DNA from: Pseudomonas sp. ICMP 561
Lineage (GTDB): Bacteria; Pseudomonadota; Gammaproteobacteria; Pseudomonadales; Pseudomonadaceae
Direction of reading: 5' to 3'
Length of the DNA: 64,000 nt
NCBI RefSeq assembly: GCF_002699985.1
Contig: NZ_LKBT01000007.1
Span: 62,001-126,000 of the forward strand
Positions 8,507 to 18,011 of this stretch are shown piece after piece (position 1 is the first letter of the stretch; the number at the start of each line of letters is the position of its first letter). Under the pieces are notes generated by a model, which worked only from the letters and a program-made list of their open reading frames with translations, searched no databases and had not been told where the DNA came from. The position numbers and the translations under genes were made by a program.

Positions 8507-10402
8507 TTAGCCAATCAACACTAGTCGCTCGTTAATCGCCGCTTCAATACCCGGCTCATCCAATCCGCACTCAGCCAGCATTTGTGCAGGCTTGGCGTGT
8601 TCGACGTAGACATCCGGCAAGCCGAGATGCAGCACGGACTTGAGGATGTTTTCCCGTGCCAGAAACTCGCTGACGGCAGCACCGGCACCGCCCATGACGG
8701 CGTTTTCTTCGACGGTCACCAGCAATTCATGATTGGCTGCAGCGTCGCGGATCAGTGCCTCATCAATCGGTTTGACGAAACGCATATCGATCACGGTGGC
8801 GTCGATCTTTTCTGCGACTTTAAGCGCGTCAGCCAATTGCACGCCGAACACCAGAATGGCAACGCCCTGACCATTACGGCGAACGATGCCTTTACCGATT
8901 TCTATCGGTGCGAGGCCGCTCTCGATCAATGCGTTCGGCCCGGTACCGCGTGGATAGCGCACTGCGGCGGGGCCGTTATGCAGGTAGCCGGTGTTGAGCA
9001 TCAGGCGCAATTCGTTTTCGTCGCTCGGCGTCATGACCACGATGCCGGGAATGCATCGCAAGTACGACAGATCGAAGCTGCCCGCATGGGTCGGGCCGTC
9101 TTCGCCCACCAGGCCTGCGCGGTCGATGGCGAACAGAACGTCGAGGTTCTGCACTGCTACATCGTGCACCAACTGGTCATAACCGCGTTGCAGGAAGGTG
9201 GAGTAGATCGCTACTACTGGTTTGGCGCCTTCGCAGGCCATGCCCGCAGCCAGTGTTACAGCGTGCTGCTCGGCAATGGCCACGTCGAAGTAGCGCTCCG
9301 CGAAGCGCTCGGCGAATTCGACCATGTCCGAGCCTTCTTTCATCGCCGGGGTAATGCCCACCAGACGCGAATCGGCCTCGGCCATGTCGCAGATCCACTG
9401 ACCAAACACACCGGAATATTTCGGCCCGCTGGCCTTTTTCGGGGCAACAGCTGGAGCGTTGAGCGGCTCCAGCTTGGTAATGGCGTGGTAGCCGATCGGG
9501 TCGACTTCAGCGGGTGCGAAGCCTTTACCTTTCTTGGTCACAACGTGCAGGAATTGCGGACCTTTGAGGTCACGCATGTTGCGCAGCGTGGCGATCAGGG
9601 TTGGCAGGTCGTGACCGTCGATAGGCCCGATGTAATTCCAGCCCAGCTCTTCGAACAGGGTGCCGGGCACCAGCATGCCTTTGGCGTATTCCTCGGTGCG
9701 GCGGGCAATTTCCCAGGCACCGGGTAAACGCGACAGAACCTTTTTGCTGCCCTCACGCATGCTGCTGTAGGTGCGACTGGAAAGAATCTTTGCCAGATAA
9801 TTCGACAGCCCGCCAACGTTGCGCGAGATCGACATGTCGTTGTCGTTGAGGATGACGAGCATGTTGGCGGCGACTTCAGGCGCGTGGTTCAGCGCTTCGA
9901 ACGCCATCCCCGCAGTCAGCGCGCCATCACCGATAACGGCGATGGACTTGCGGTCGCTGCCTTGCAGACGGGCGGCGATGGCCATGCCCAATGCTGCGCT
10001 GATCGAGGTGCTGGAGTGGCCGACGCCGAAAGTGTCGTACTCGCTCTCGCTGCGGCGCGGGAAGGCGGCAACACCGTCTTTCTGGCGCAGGGTGTTCATG
10101 CGCTGGCGACGGCCGGTGAGGATCTTGTGCGGATACGCCTGATGGCCCACGTCCCAGACCAAACGGTCGTCCGGGGTATCGAAGACATAATGCAAGGCGA
10201 TGGTCAGCTCGATCACACCCAGGCCGGCACCGAAGTGCCCGCCGGTCTGGCCAACGGAATAGAGCAGCTCCAGGCGCAGTTCATCGGCCAGGTCTTCCAG
10301 CTCGGCTTCGCCCAGGCGACGCAAGCCGTCCGGCGTATCAGCGCGGTCGAGCAGCGGCGTGGTTGGGCGCACGCGGGGAATCTCTTTAAACGTCGTGGGC
10401 AT
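8507..10402 (-). CDS. dxs: 1-deoxy-D-xylulose-5-phosphate synthase
   Basis: Thiamine-diphosphate enzyme that condenses pyruvate and glyceraldehyde 3-phosphate, the entry step of the MEP isoprenoid pathway and also a source for thiamine and pyridoxal. From the ATG at 10402 ([19 protein letters not shown]) it is 631 residues, the family length. An in-frame extension to 10600 runs through intergenic sequence and is rejected. Visible motifs: [12 protein letters not shown], the ThDP-binding [15 protein letters not shown], and [15 protein letters not shown]. It is the last gene of xseB-ispA-dxs. Confidence 0.97.
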   Translation of the reverse strand: MPTTFKEIPRVRPTTPLLDRADTPDGLRRLGEAELEDLADELRLELLYSVGQTGGHFGAGLGVIELTIALHYVFDTPDDRLVWDVGHQAYPHKILTGRRQRMNTLRQKDGVAAFPRRSESEYDTFGVGHSSTSISAALGMAIAARLQGSDRKSIAVIGDGALTAGMAFEALNHAPEVAANMLVILNDNDMSISRNVGGLSNYLAKILSSRTYSSMREGSKKVLSRLPGAWEIARRTEEYAKGMLVPGTLFEELGWNYIGPIDGHDLPTLIATLRNMRDLKGPQFLHVVTKKGKGFAPAEVDPIGYHAITKLEPLNAPAVAPKKASGPKYSGVFGQWICDMAEADSRLVGITPAMKEGSDMVEFAERFAERYFDVAIAEQHAVTLAAGMACEGAKPVVAIYSTFLQRGYDQLVHDVAVQNLDVLFAIDRAGLVGEDGPTHAGSFDLSYLRCIPGIVVMTPSDENELRLMLNTGYLHNGPAAVRYPRGTGPNALIESGLAPIEIGKGIVRRNGQGVAILVFGVQLADALKVAEKIDATVIDMRFVKPIDEALIRDAAANHELLVTVEENAVMGGAGAAVSEFLARENILKSVLHLGLPDVYVEHAKPAQMLAECGLDEPGIEAAINERLVLIG

Positions 10403-10562
10403 CAGGCGAATCGTTATAAGTAAAAGAGGCGGCAGTTTACCTGATGCATCGCATGCTGCCCATGAAGTGCAGTTTTTGATACGTCGGCAAACCTGGGGAA
10501 CACACGTTTCTGACCCGGCCAGACAAGACCGGTTCGGAGTATTTGCAGTCGAGTTAAAGGGA

Positions 10563-11450
10563 TCAGTTGCGCCGTTCGACGATGAAACGAGCCAGCTCAC
10601 GCAGCGGATCAGCCGACGCGTCGAAAAGTCGCAGGGCGTCTATGGCCTGATCACGCAGTTGCAAGGCATATAGCCGGGCAGGTTCCAGTCCCAGCAGGGC
10701 AGGGTATGTTGGCTTGTCGCGGGCGATGTCTGCGCCCTGGCGTTTGCCGAGGGTTTCGGTATCGCTTTCAACGTCGAGAATGTCGTCCTGCACCTGAAAT
10801 GCCAGACCAACGGCCCGGGCATAGACTTGCAACGCATCGAGTCTGGTCTGGTCAGCATTGCCGCTGGCCAGTGCGCCAAGCTTTACGCTGGCTTCGATCA
10901 GCGCGCCGGTCTTGTGCCGGTGCATGAATTCCAGTGCAGCCTGATCCAGTTTCAGACCTACCGAACCCAGGTCGATGGCTTGACCGCCGACCATCCCGGC
11001 AGGGCCAGCGGCCAATGCCAAGGCACTGACCATTTGCAGGCGGGCTTCGGCGTCTCGCGAGGTCAGGCGTGGGTCGAGCAGAGCCGTGAATGCCAGGCTT
11101 TGCAAGCCGTCACCGGCCAGAATCGCGCAGGCTTCGTCGAACGCTTTGTGAGTCGTTGGCTGGCCGCGACGCAGATCGTCATCGTCCATCGCCGGTAAAT
11201 CGTCATGAACCAGCGAATATGCGTGGATCAGCTCAACGGCGCAGGCTGCGCCGTTGGCATCCTCCGCGTTACCGCCCAGCGCTTCGCAGGCTGCGTAGGC
11301 CAGCAGCGGGCGCACGCGTTTGCCGCCGTTCATCACGCTGTAGCGCATGGCGGCGTACAGGCGGGTCAACTCTGGAGCGGGTGCTGCAAACAGACCTTCC
11401 AGCGCCGCGTTTACGCGGGTCTGACTCAGTGCCTGATAAGTCGCGATCAT
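10563..11450 (-). CDS. ispA: Farnesyl diphosphate synthase (IspA)
   Basis: Makes geranyl and farnesyl diphosphate from IPP and DMAPP, upstream of ubiquinone, undecaprenyl phosphate and other isoprenoids. The 295-residue all-helical prenyltransferase shows the first aspartate-rich motif DDLPAMDDD at residue 83 and the second, DDILDVESD, near residue 217, plus GGKRVRPLL and the GQAIDL helix. The ATG at 11450 overlaps the xseB stop by 4 bp. A 160-bp gap separates it from dxs. Confidence 0.97.
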   Translation of the reverse strand: MIATYQALSQTRVNAALEGLFAAPAPELTRLYAAMRYSVMNGGKRVRPLLAYAACEALGGNAEDANGAACAVELIHAYSLVHDDLPAMDDDDLRRGQPTTHKAFDEACAILAGDGLQSLAFTALLDPRLTSRDAEARLQMVSALALAAGPAGMVGGQAIDLGSVGLKLDQAALEFMHRHKTGALIEASVKLGALASGNADQTRLDALQVYARAVGLAFQVQDDILDVESDTETLGKRQGADIARDKPTYPALLGLEPARLYALQLRDQAIDALRLFDASADPLRELARFIVERRN

Positions 11451-11689
11451 TCAGGTTGTTCCGCGTCGAATGGCTCTTCGGCCAGTTCGCCGTCGCGTTC
11501 GAGCAGCACTTGAACCTTCTGTTCGGCTTGCGCCAGCGCGCCCTGGCATTCGCGAGTCAGGCGGATACCTTGCTCGAAGGCAGTCAGCGAGTCTTCCAAC
11601 GACAGCTCGCCGTTCTCCAGACGCTCTACCAGCGTTTGCAGATCAGCGAGTGATTGTTCGAAATCCAGTGCAGCTTTCTTGCGGGCCAT
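11447..11689 (-). CDS. xseB: Exodeoxyribonuclease VII small subunit
   Basis: An 80-residue coiled-coil subunit that binds the XseA large subunit; the complex degrades single-stranded DNA. The sequence has the family pattern [26 protein letters not shown] and [19 protein letters not shown]. The ATG is at 11689. It is coupled to ispA by a 4-bp overlap, the usual xseB-ispA-dxs order. Confidence 0.95.
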   Translation of the reverse strand: MARKKAALDFEQSLADLQTLVERLENGELSLEDSLTAFEQGIRLTRECQGALAQAEQKVQVLLERDGELAEEPFDAEQPE

Positions 11690-11938
11690 GGGGGCTATTC
11701 CGGTAGAGGTTAAACCGGCGCGACACTAGCAGAGCGAGGGCTTCTGGGCAAATTGGGCGGCGCTAAAATGGCTGTTAGGGCAGGGTAAACCAGCGGTTTG
11801 TTACACCGTTCATCTGCCGGATAGCCATCGTCATCCGCGATGGCAGCCTCATCAATGCCTGATGTACGCGCTCGTTCAGCGCTTCTAGCATCGCAAGCCT
11901 GTAATCTTTGGATCGTTTGCTTTATCGAGGGCAGAACA

Positions 11939-12691
11939 ATGAAGAATTTCCGTATCGGGCAGATCGTCCCCAGCTCCAACACCACCATGGAAACCGAAAT
12001 TCCGGCGATGTTGACCTCGCGTTACTCGCTGTTCCCCGAAGAGCACTTCACCTTTCACTCGGCGCGCATGCGCATGATGAAGGTCAGCCCGGAAGAGCTG
12101 AAAAAAATGGACATCGACAGCGACCGTTGCGCGCTGGAACTGAGCGACGCACGTGTTGATGTCATGGCTTACGCCTGTCTGGTGGCGATCATGTGTCAGG
12201 GCGCGGGTTATCACAAAGTGTCTCAGGAACGCCTTGGCAACGTGGTTGCCGGTAACGAAGCGCCAACCCCGGTGCTAAGTTCGGCAGGGGCACTGATCGA
12301 CAGCCTTAATGTGCTGTGCTACAAAAAAGTCGCGATTATTACGCCGTACATGAAGCCGCTGACCCAGCAAGTAATTGATTACATCGAAGCTGCAGGGATC
12401 GAAGTGACGGACTCCATCAGTCTGGAGGTGGCCGACAATCTGGCGGTAGGGCGTCTTGATCCGATGAATCTGGTGGCGCATGCCGATCGTTTGAATATCG
12501 GTCAGGCGGATGGTGTGGTGTTGTCATGCTGCGTGCAGATGCCGTCATTGCCTGCGATTCAGGTCGTGCAGGATCGGCTCGACAAGCCGGTATTGTCCGC
12601 CTCGGTCGCCACCGTTTATCAGATCCTGAAAACCCTGGGGCTGGAAGCCAAAGTGCCAAACGCCGGTCATCTGTTGTCGGGCGCGTTTTGA
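11939..12691 (+). CDS. Maleate isomerase (Asp/Glu racemase superfamily)
   Basis: Predicted to interconvert maleate and fumarate, feeding maleate from aromatic or nicotinate breakdown into the TCA cycle. The 250-residue protein begins GQIVPSSNTTMETEIP, the signature that holds the substrate carboxylates. Two cysteines sit where the family has its catalytic pair: C80 in YACLVAIMCQG and the VLSCCVQMPS segment near residue 197. The ATG at 11939 fits the family start. The following LysR gene is the likely regulator. No other nicotinate or gentisate pathway gene is present nearby. Arylmalonate decarboxylase-like activity is a less likely alternative. Confidence 0.85.
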   Translation: MKNFRIGQIVPSSNTTMETEIPAMLTSRYSLFPEEHFTFHSARMRMMKVSPEELKKMDIDSDRCALELSDARVDVMAYACLVAIMCQGAGYHKVSQERLGNVVAGNEAPTPVLSSAGALIDSLNVLCYKKVAIITPYMKPLTQQVIDYIEAAGIEVTDSISLEVADNLAVGRLDPMNLVAHADRLNIGQADGVVLSCCVQMPSLPAIQVVQDRLDKPVLSASVATVYQILKTLGLEAKVPNAGHLLSGAF

Positions 12692-12716
12692 GAGGTTGAT
12701 TGAACGCGTACTATGA

Positions 12717-12733
12717 CCGGACTTCACGTCCGG
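12717..12733. promoter_or_regulatory. Inverted repeat at the LysR gene start
   Basis: Six-base arms CCGGAC and GTCCGG separated by ttcac, lying 9 bases before the ATG at 12742 and 26 bases after the maleate isomerase stop. It could be an operator or an RNA hairpin over the translation start. If the upstream TTG at 12700 is the true start, the repeat lies inside the coding region. Confidence 0.4.
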
Positions 12734-12741
12734 TACTTCCC

Positions 12742-13623
12742 ATGAAGCTCGATCCTGTTTCGCTGCGCCTGTTCGTCAGTGTTATCGAAGAAGGCACCAT
12801 CGCTGCCGCCGCCGAGCGCGAGCACATTGCTGCGGCGGCGGTCAGCAAGCGGCTCAGTGAGCTGGAAGAGTTGCTCGACGCGCCTTTGCTGGTGCGCACC
12901 AACAAGGGCGTCACGCCTACTGCGGCGGGTATCTCCCTCCTGTACATGGCCCGCAGTGCCCTGAACAGCCTCAATGAAATCGTCGTGCAGATGCGCGAAT
13001 ACGGCCATGGCCGTCGCGGCTCCGTGCATGTGCTGGCGAACATCTCGGCCATCAGCCAGTTCATGCCGGAGCTGATCAAGTCGTTCATGGATCTGAACCC
13101 GCTGATCGATATCCGGCTTGAAGAAAAGGAAAGCCTGGCCATCACCAAAGCCGTGGCCGAAAACCGCGCTGATATCGGAATCTTTACCCGCTTGCCCCAC
13201 GGCACCGATGTTGAAGTCTTTCCATTTCGCAAGGATCGGCTGGTGTTGCTGGTGCCCGACACGCATCCGCTGGCGGGCCGTGACAGCGTCACCTTCAGCG
13301 AAACCCTTGATCATCCTTACGTAGCGCTGCGCAGCGGTACTCACCTGAACTTCCAGTTGATCAAAGCCGCCAACGATGTGGGGCGCTCGCTGAAAATCCG
13401 CATGGAAGTGTCCAGCTACGACGCGCTGTGTCTGATGGTTCAGGCGGGCGTCGGTATCGGCATCCTGCCGCAAGGTAGCGTCGGGATTTACAGGCTGGAA
13501 GGCGTGCGAACGGTGGTGCTCGATGAGTCGTGGGCAGAGCGGGAATTGATGGTCTGCATCCGCCCGCGTGAAGGGCTGTCGAGCGCGGCGGGGTTGTTTC
13601 TGGAGCATTTGCTGGGCGGTTGA
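12742..13623 (+). CDS. LysR-family transcriptional regulator
   Basis: A 293-residue regulator with the winged HTH at residues about 4-62 (LDPVSLRLFVSVIEEGTIAAAAE...AVSKRLSELEE) and a periplasmic-binding-like effector domain from about residue 90. The ATG at 12742 matches the conserved N-terminus but has no clear Shine-Dalgarno. A TTG at 12700 has gagagg four bases upstream and would add 14 residues. It is encoded 50 bp downstream of maleate isomerase on the same strand, rather than divergently, so it may control that gene as part of the same unit. Effector unknown. Confidence 0.88.
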   Translation: MKLDPVSLRLFVSVIEEGTIAAAAEREHIAAAAVSKRLSELEELLDAPLLVRTNKGVTPTAAGISLLYMARSALNSLNEIVVQMREYGHGRRGSVHVLANISAISQFMPELIKSFMDLNPLIDIRLEEKESLAITKAVAENRADIGIFTRLPHGTDVEVFPFRKDRLVLLVPDTHPLAGRDSVTFSETLDHPYVALRSGTHLNFQLIKAANDVGRSLKIRMEVSSYDALCLMVQAGVGIGILPQGSVGIYRLEGVRTVVLDESWAERELMVCIRPREGLSSAAGLFLEHLLGG

Positions 13624-13957
13624 GTCAGCGCCAGCCACCTGTCCTTAGGCAGGCATGACCCTGTAGGCCCGCACGCCGCTGGACCTGTGGGAGCTAGCCC
13701 TGTATCCCTGACACCGCCCACTCGCTCCAACAACCCCCGTTTATTCAGTGATTTATATTTTGTTTGATAGGAGCAGAGCTTGATCTGGGCGGCATTCCGA
13801 CAATACAGGCACCGCAAATGTCAGGTATATCGAGTCCAGTCTTATCGCAGGCAAGCCTGGCTCCCACAGGATTGGCGGCGATCCGCAGACTTTTCCTGCA
13901 CCTACAGATCGGCCGTGTGGCGCGAAATAGGAGTGCATTTCACTTCGTCCCCGAAAC
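13624..13957. other. Gene-free stretch with decayed REP halves
   Basis: This 334-bp gap lies between the LysR gene and the end of the UDP-glucose dehydrogenase gene. It contains a decayed REP pair (gtgggagctag near 13688 and cgctccaac near 13724) and an isolated REP right arm (aagcctggctcccacagg near 13853). No gene or terminator with a clear T-tract was seen. Confidence 0.5.
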
Positions 13958-15280
13958 TCAGGCCCGACCCATGCTCGAATAACTCAACCCCGCATCCGCC
14001 AACGCTTTGGGCTCATAAAGGTTGCGCCCGTCAATCACGATCGCGCATCTGAGTTGTTGCCTGAGCCAGGTGAAATCGACGCTGCGAAAAGCTTTCCATT
14101 CGGTGCAGATCACCAATGCATCCGCGCCTTTGACTGCCTGGATGCGATCACCGACCAGGACCAGATCGTCACGTTCGCCGTAGATTCTTCGACATTCCTG
14201 CATCGCCTCGGGGTCGTACGCCTGAACGCTGGCTCCGGCGCTCCACAGTGATTCCATCAAGTTTCTGCTCGGCGCGGCGCGCATGTCGTCAGTATTGGGT
14301 TTGAAGGCCAGTCCCCAGACGGCGATGGTCTTGCCTGCCAATTGCCCATCAAGAGCTCGTTCGAGCTTTTTGAACAGCGCGGTTTTCTGTCGCTGGTTGA
14401 TCTCTTCCACAGCCCTGAGTAGTTGCGGGTTGTACCCGACTTCATGGGCTGTGCGACTCAGTGCCTGAATGTCCTTGGGGAAGCAGGAGCCGCCATAGCC
14501 GCAACCGGGATAGATGAAGTCATAACCAATGCGCGGATCGCTGCCGATGCCGTGGCGTACTTGTTCGATATCCACGTCCAGGCGCTCGGCCAGGTTGGCC
14601 ATTTCATTCATGAAGCTGATCTTTGTCGCCAGCATTGCGTTGGCAGCGTACTTGGTCAGTTCGGCGGCGCGCAGGCTCATGAACATCAGCTTGTCGTGAT
14701 TGCGGTTGTAAGGCGCGTAGCACTCGCGCATGAGCGTTCTGACACGCTCTGAGTCGGTGCCGATGATGATCCGGGCACCACGGGTGAAGTCCTCGATGGC
14801 CGCGCCCTCCTTGAGGAACTCGGGGTTGGAGCAGACATCGAAGGGTATCTGCAGGTCGCGGTTTTCCAGCGTCGTACGAATAGTCTCTGCCACCTTCTCC
14901 CCGGTGCCGACCGGAACGGTGGACTTGTTGACCACGGTTTTGCAGGTCTGCATGTGCTGGCCGATGCTTCGCGCGACTGCGAGGACGTATTGCAGGTCAG
15001 CGCTGCCGTCCTCATCGGAGGGCGTGCCTACCGCGATGAACAGCAGGTCAGCAAAGGCAACGGCTTGTGCGGCATCGGTCGAGAAGAACAGCCTTTGCGC
15101 ATGCACGTTGCTGCGAATGAGCATGTTCAGGCCGGGCTCATGAATCGGCGTTTCGCCTGATTTGAGTAGCTCTATTCGCTGCTCATCGATGTCCACGCAC
15201 AGCACGTCATGCCCGACATCGGCAAGGCATGCACTGGCCACCAGACCTACGTAGCCTGATCCAAAAACGCTGATCTTCAT
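13958..15280 (-). CDS. ugd: UDP-glucose 6-dehydrogenase
   Basis: NAD-dependent oxidation of UDP-glucose to UDP-glucuronate, a precursor for exopolysaccharide and for lipid A modification. The 440-residue protein opens with the Rossmann motif GSGYVG (residues 7-12). It has FEFLKEG-like NPEFLKEGAAIEDF and the catalytic cysteine in GYGGSCFPKD near residue 260, and ends with the UDP-binding domain (WGLAFKPNTDDMR...ALVICTEW). It is a single-gene unit here, with no neighbouring polysaccharide operon. Confidence 0.95.
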   Translation of the reverse strand: MKISVFGSGYVGLVASACLADVGHDVLCVDIDEQRIELLKSGETPIHEPGLNMLIRSNVHAQRLFFSTDAAQAVAFADLLFIAVGTPSDEDGSADLQYVLAVARSIGQHMQTCKTVVNKSTVPVGTGEKVAETIRTTLENRDLQIPFDVCSNPEFLKEGAAIEDFTRGARIIIGTDSERVRTLMRECYAPYNRNHDKLMFMSLRAAELTKYAANAMLATKISFMNEMANLAERLDVDIEQVRHGIGSDPRIGYDFIYPGCGYGGSCFPKDIQALSRTAHEVGYNPQLLRAVEEINQRQKTALFKKLERALDGQLAGKTIAVWGLAFKPNTDDMRAAPSRNLMESLWSAGASVQAYDPEAMQECRRIYGERDDLVLVGDRIQAVKGADALVICTEWKAFRSVDFTWLRQQLRCAIVIDGRNLYEPKALADAGLSYSSMGRA

Positions 15281-15467
15281 GAGTCATTACCCTCGGTTTT
15301 TTGCACAGCGTGGTGACGGGCATGAGGGTATCGAGCGCGTGTTACAGCCAGTGCAACCTGATGAATTCGCTTGTCCGGCGATGAATTACGTTGCGCTGAT
15401 GGCTCTGGATCAATGCTTTCGGCGTGGTCCTTAATCAGCAGGGGGACTCAAAAAAGCGCATAAACGG

Positions 15468-15495
15468 TCAAGTTATCCGTTGTGTTGGCCGATAT
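15468..15495 (+). promoter_or_regulatory. FliA (sigma-28) promoter for the chemoreceptor gene
   Basis: TCAAGTTA at 15468-15475 and GCCGATAT at 15488-15495, separated by 12 bases, fit the Pseudomonas flagellar sigma-28 pattern (TCAAGTTT then GCCGATA). The inferred start site is near 15503, giving a leader of about 70 bases before the ATG at 15573. Confidence 0.8.
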
Positions 15496-15572
15496 GCCCT
15501 GTGCACAGGTTGCTCTCAATAAAAATAACAACAGCGTGCATTGGGGAAACACATACATATCACGGAGAGTTT

Positions 15573-17495
15573 ATGAACAGCAGCTTGGCCAATATCAGCG
15601 TCACCATGAAGTTAGCCCTGGGGTTCGGGGCGGTGCTTATATTCACTGCACTGCTTTCACTTCTGGGGTGGACCAGTCTGGATAAGCTGATCTACCGCAC
15701 CGACAGAATCGGTGACATCGCTGAGCTTTCTGATCGCCTGACGGTATTACGCGTCGCGCGTCTGCAATACATGCTTGCCAATGGTGACGAAGCTGCCGCA
15801 CAAAAAGTGCAGGCCGCCCTGGACGACTTCAAGAAGCAACAGCAACTGCTGCTGTCCACCTTCACTAATCCGCTTAACGCCAAAGCCCTTTCTCAGCTCA
15901 CCGACATCATCAAAAACTACGAGACGTCGCTGGAGCAGATGCGCGGTGGCTATCAGGTCAGCACCAAGGTCCGTGCCGATATGGGCGTGGAGGCCACCAA
16001 AGGTGCTCAGTTGATTGCTGCCATCAATGACTCGGTGCTTAAACAGGACCCCTCGAACCCTGAGCGTTCGGACCAATTGCAACTGATGGCTGACGCCAAA
16101 ATGGATTTCCAGCTGGTTCGTTATGAAGTGCGCGGTTACACCAGCAACTCGAATGAAAAGACCGAGCAGGCTGCGTTCAGCCAACTTGAAACGTCGATTA
16201 AAAACGTCGACAAGCTGAAGGCTGTTTTCAATGCGACCTATGGCACCGAAGTGGCACAGCTTGAAGCCTCTCTGCGTAACTACCTGACTCTGGTTCAAGC
16301 CTACAAAACTGCCAACGATACGATTGTGTCGGCGCGCAAAGACATGACCGCCCAGGGGTACGAAATCGTTAACCTCGGCGAAGAGCTCTCCAAAATCCAG
16401 CGTAGCCTTGCCGCGCAAGACACCACCAAGGCTCGCAGCATGCAGATCGGCGGTGCTGTGTTGGCCCTGCTGTTGGGTATTTTTGCGGCGATCATCATCA
16501 CGCGTCAGATCACCCGTCCGTTGCAGCAAACCCTGGAAGTGGTGAACCGCATTGCCTCCGGGGATCTGACTCACACCATCACCATTACCCGTCGCGATGA
16601 ACTGGGCGTGTTGCAGCAAGGTATTCAGCGCATGGGCGCCACGCTGCGGGATCTGATCAGCGGGATTCGTGATGGCGTGACGCAGATTGCCAGCGCGGCT
16701 GAAGAGTTGTCCGCCGTCACCGAGCAGACCAGCGCCGGGGTCAACAATCAAAAGATCGAAACCGATCAGGTCGCCACCGCGATGCAGGAAATGTCTGCCA
16801 CTGTCCACGAAGTTGCGCGCAACGCCGAGCAGGCTTCGGTAGCCGCTGCGAACGCCGACACCCAAGCCCGGGACGGCGACAAAGTGGTGGGCGAAGCCAT
16901 CACGCAGATCGAAAAACTGGCCAGTGAAGTGCTGCGTTCAAGCGATGCCATGACCTTGCTGGAGCAGGAAAGCGACAAGATCGGCAAAGTCATGGACGTG
17001 ATCAAGGCCGTGGCTGAGCAGACCAACCTGCTGGCGCTCAATGCTGCCATCGAAGCGGCACGTGCCGGTGAAGCAGGGCGAGGTTTCGCGGTGGTTGCCG
17101 ATGAAGTACGGGGTTTGGCGCAACGCACCCAACAGTCCACTGAAGAGATCGAAAGCCTGATTGCCGGGCTGCAAAACGGTACTCGTCAGGTCTCGCAAAT
17201 CATGCTCGGCAGCCGCGCCTTGACCGACAACAGCGTTGCCCTGACGCGCAAGGCGGGCACCTCGCTGGAAAGCATCACTCAGACTGTTTCCAGTATTCAG
17301 GCCATGAACCAGCAAATTGCCGCAGCGGCTGAGCAGCAAAGCTCGGTGGCTGACGAAATCAGCCGTAGCATTGTCAGCGTGCGTGACGTGTGTGAGCAAA
17401 CGGCGGAAGCCAGTGAAGAGACCGCCGCATCCAGCGTTGAATTAGCGCGATTGGGTGGTCAGTTGCAGATGATGGTTGGGCACTTCAAGGTTTAA
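15573..17495 (+). CDS. Methyl-accepting chemotaxis protein with a large helical (HBM-type) sensor domain
   Basis: A 640-residue receptor. From the ATG at 15573 (gagag Shine-Dalgarno): a transmembrane helix at about residues 13-33, a roughly 250-residue all-helical periplasmic domain, a second helix near residues 288-310, a HAMP domain ([23 protein letters not shown]), and a signalling domain with the hairpin tip [32 protein letters not shown]. The sensor length and the [14 protein letters not shown] segment resemble McpS-type helical bimodular receptors, which bind TCA-cycle acids in P. putida. The ligand here is inferred only. No C-terminal CheR-binding pentapeptide. Confidence 0.92.
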   Translation: MNSSLANISVTMKLALGFGAVLIFTALLSLLGWTSLDKLIYRTDRIGDIAELSDRLTVLRVARLQYMLANGDEAAAQKVQAALDDFKKQQQLLLSTFTNPLNAKALSQLTDIIKNYETSLEQMRGGYQVSTKVRADMGVEATKGAQLIAAINDSVLKQDPSNPERSDQLQLMADAKMDFQLVRYEVRGYTSNSNEKTEQAAFSQLETSIKNVDKLKAVFNATYGTEVAQLEASLRNYLTLVQAYKTANDTIVSARKDMTAQGYEIVNLGEELSKIQRSLAAQDTTKARSMQIGGAVLALLLGIFAAIIITRQITRPLQQTLEVVNRIASGDLTHTITITRRDELGVLQQGIQRMGATLRDLISGIRDGVTQIASAAEELSAVTEQTSAGVNNQKIETDQVATAMQEMSATVHEVARNAEQASVAAANADTQARDGDKVVGEAITQIEKLASEVLRSSDAMTLLEQESDKIGKVMDVIKAVAEQTNLLALNAAIEAARAGEAGRGFAVVADEVRGLAQRTQQSTEEIESLIAGLQNGTRQVSQIMLGSRALTDNSVALTRKAGTSLESITQTVSSIQAMNQQIAAAAEQQSSVADEISRSIVSVRDVCEQTAEASEETAASSVELARLGGQLQMMVGHFKV

Positions 17496-17498
17496 CGC

Positions 17499-17804
17499 TC
17501 ACACGGTGATCGTCAGCCCGACGATCACCGCGCCCGTCAACAGCGCCGCCAGCCCAAGGCCGAACCATGCCCGCCAGGCGCTGGCGGTGCTGAATACCCA
17601 GATGACTATGGCGGTGTACAGCACAAAACTTAGCAGCGTCGTGATCTGCACGACGCTTGCGGGATCGCTGCCTGAGACGCGCGGCAACAACAGCGCCAGC
17701 AATGACGTGACCAGCGCAGACAAAACATAACCGCCGAGGGTGGCGGCCAGCACCCGGCTGAGAATCATCCAGCGGTAGAGGTGTGTGTTGGTGGTTTTCT
17801 TCAT
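17499..17804 (-). CDS. DUF3649 membrane protein linked to iron uptake
   Basis: A 101-residue protein from the ATG at 17804 (MKKTTNTHLYRW); a longer frame upstream lacks support. It has three hydrophobic segments (about residues 15-40, 45-67 and 75-98). DUF3649 proteins regularly accompany PepSY transmembrane proteins and TonB-dependent siderophore receptors, which is the case here. The gene ends only 3 bp from the convergent chemoreceptor stop. Molecular function unknown. Confidence 0.8.
   Translation of the reverse strand: MKKTTNTHLYRWMILSRVLAATLGGYVLSALVTSLLALLLPRVSGSDPASVVQITTLLSFVLYTAIVIWVFSTASAWRAWFGLGLAALLTGAVIVGLTITV
17504..17530. terminator. Perfect stem-loop between convergent genes
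   Basis: An 11-bp perfect inverted repeat (CGGTGATCGTC and its complement, loop agccc). It lies 8 bp after the chemoreceptor stop and inside the last codons of the DUF3649 gene. No T-tract follows on either strand, so it may stabilise mRNA 3' ends rather than terminate transcription by itself. Confidence 0.5.
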
Positions 17805-17908
17805 TGCATATGACCCTGTAGATGCCACAAATAACTTTCTGAATTGGAGTGCGATTTTATGTGGGGGGATTCTTTGCTCCCCCCGCACATTTGCTTGGCT
17901 CTTGACCT

Positions 17909-18000
17909 CGTAGGACCGGCTTTAGCCGGGAGGGCAATATTTCTACGACCCAAATGCAGCGAATTTGCTGGCCTCCTCCCGGCTAAAGCCAGTCCTACAG
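17909..18000. repeat. REP doublet, GGCTTTAGCC family
   Basis: Left arm cgtaggaccggctttagcc; right arm ends at 18000 with one mismatch (ccagtcctacag). It sits between the DUF3649 gene and the PepSY gene and shares its arms with the copies at 5980, 7377 and 44441. Confidence 0.88.
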
Positions 18001-18011
18001 AAAATCGTATT

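Noticed and set aside
8582..9727. 381-codon plus-strand frame opposite dxs
   Set aside because: Antisense shadow of a well-conserved gene. Similar long shadows opposite the glycosyltransferase (31849-32562), eutB (38568-39530) and the TonB receptor (20581-21915) were rejected for the same reason.
10403..10600. N-terminal extension of dxs by 66 codons
   Set aside because: The family start MPTTFKEIP lies at 10402; the extension is intergenic sequence between ispA and dxs.
13764..14052. Plus-strand frames of 72 and 90 codons near the end of ugd
   Set aside because: They read through decayed REP halves and the 3' end of ugd on the opposite strand, with no ribosome site.
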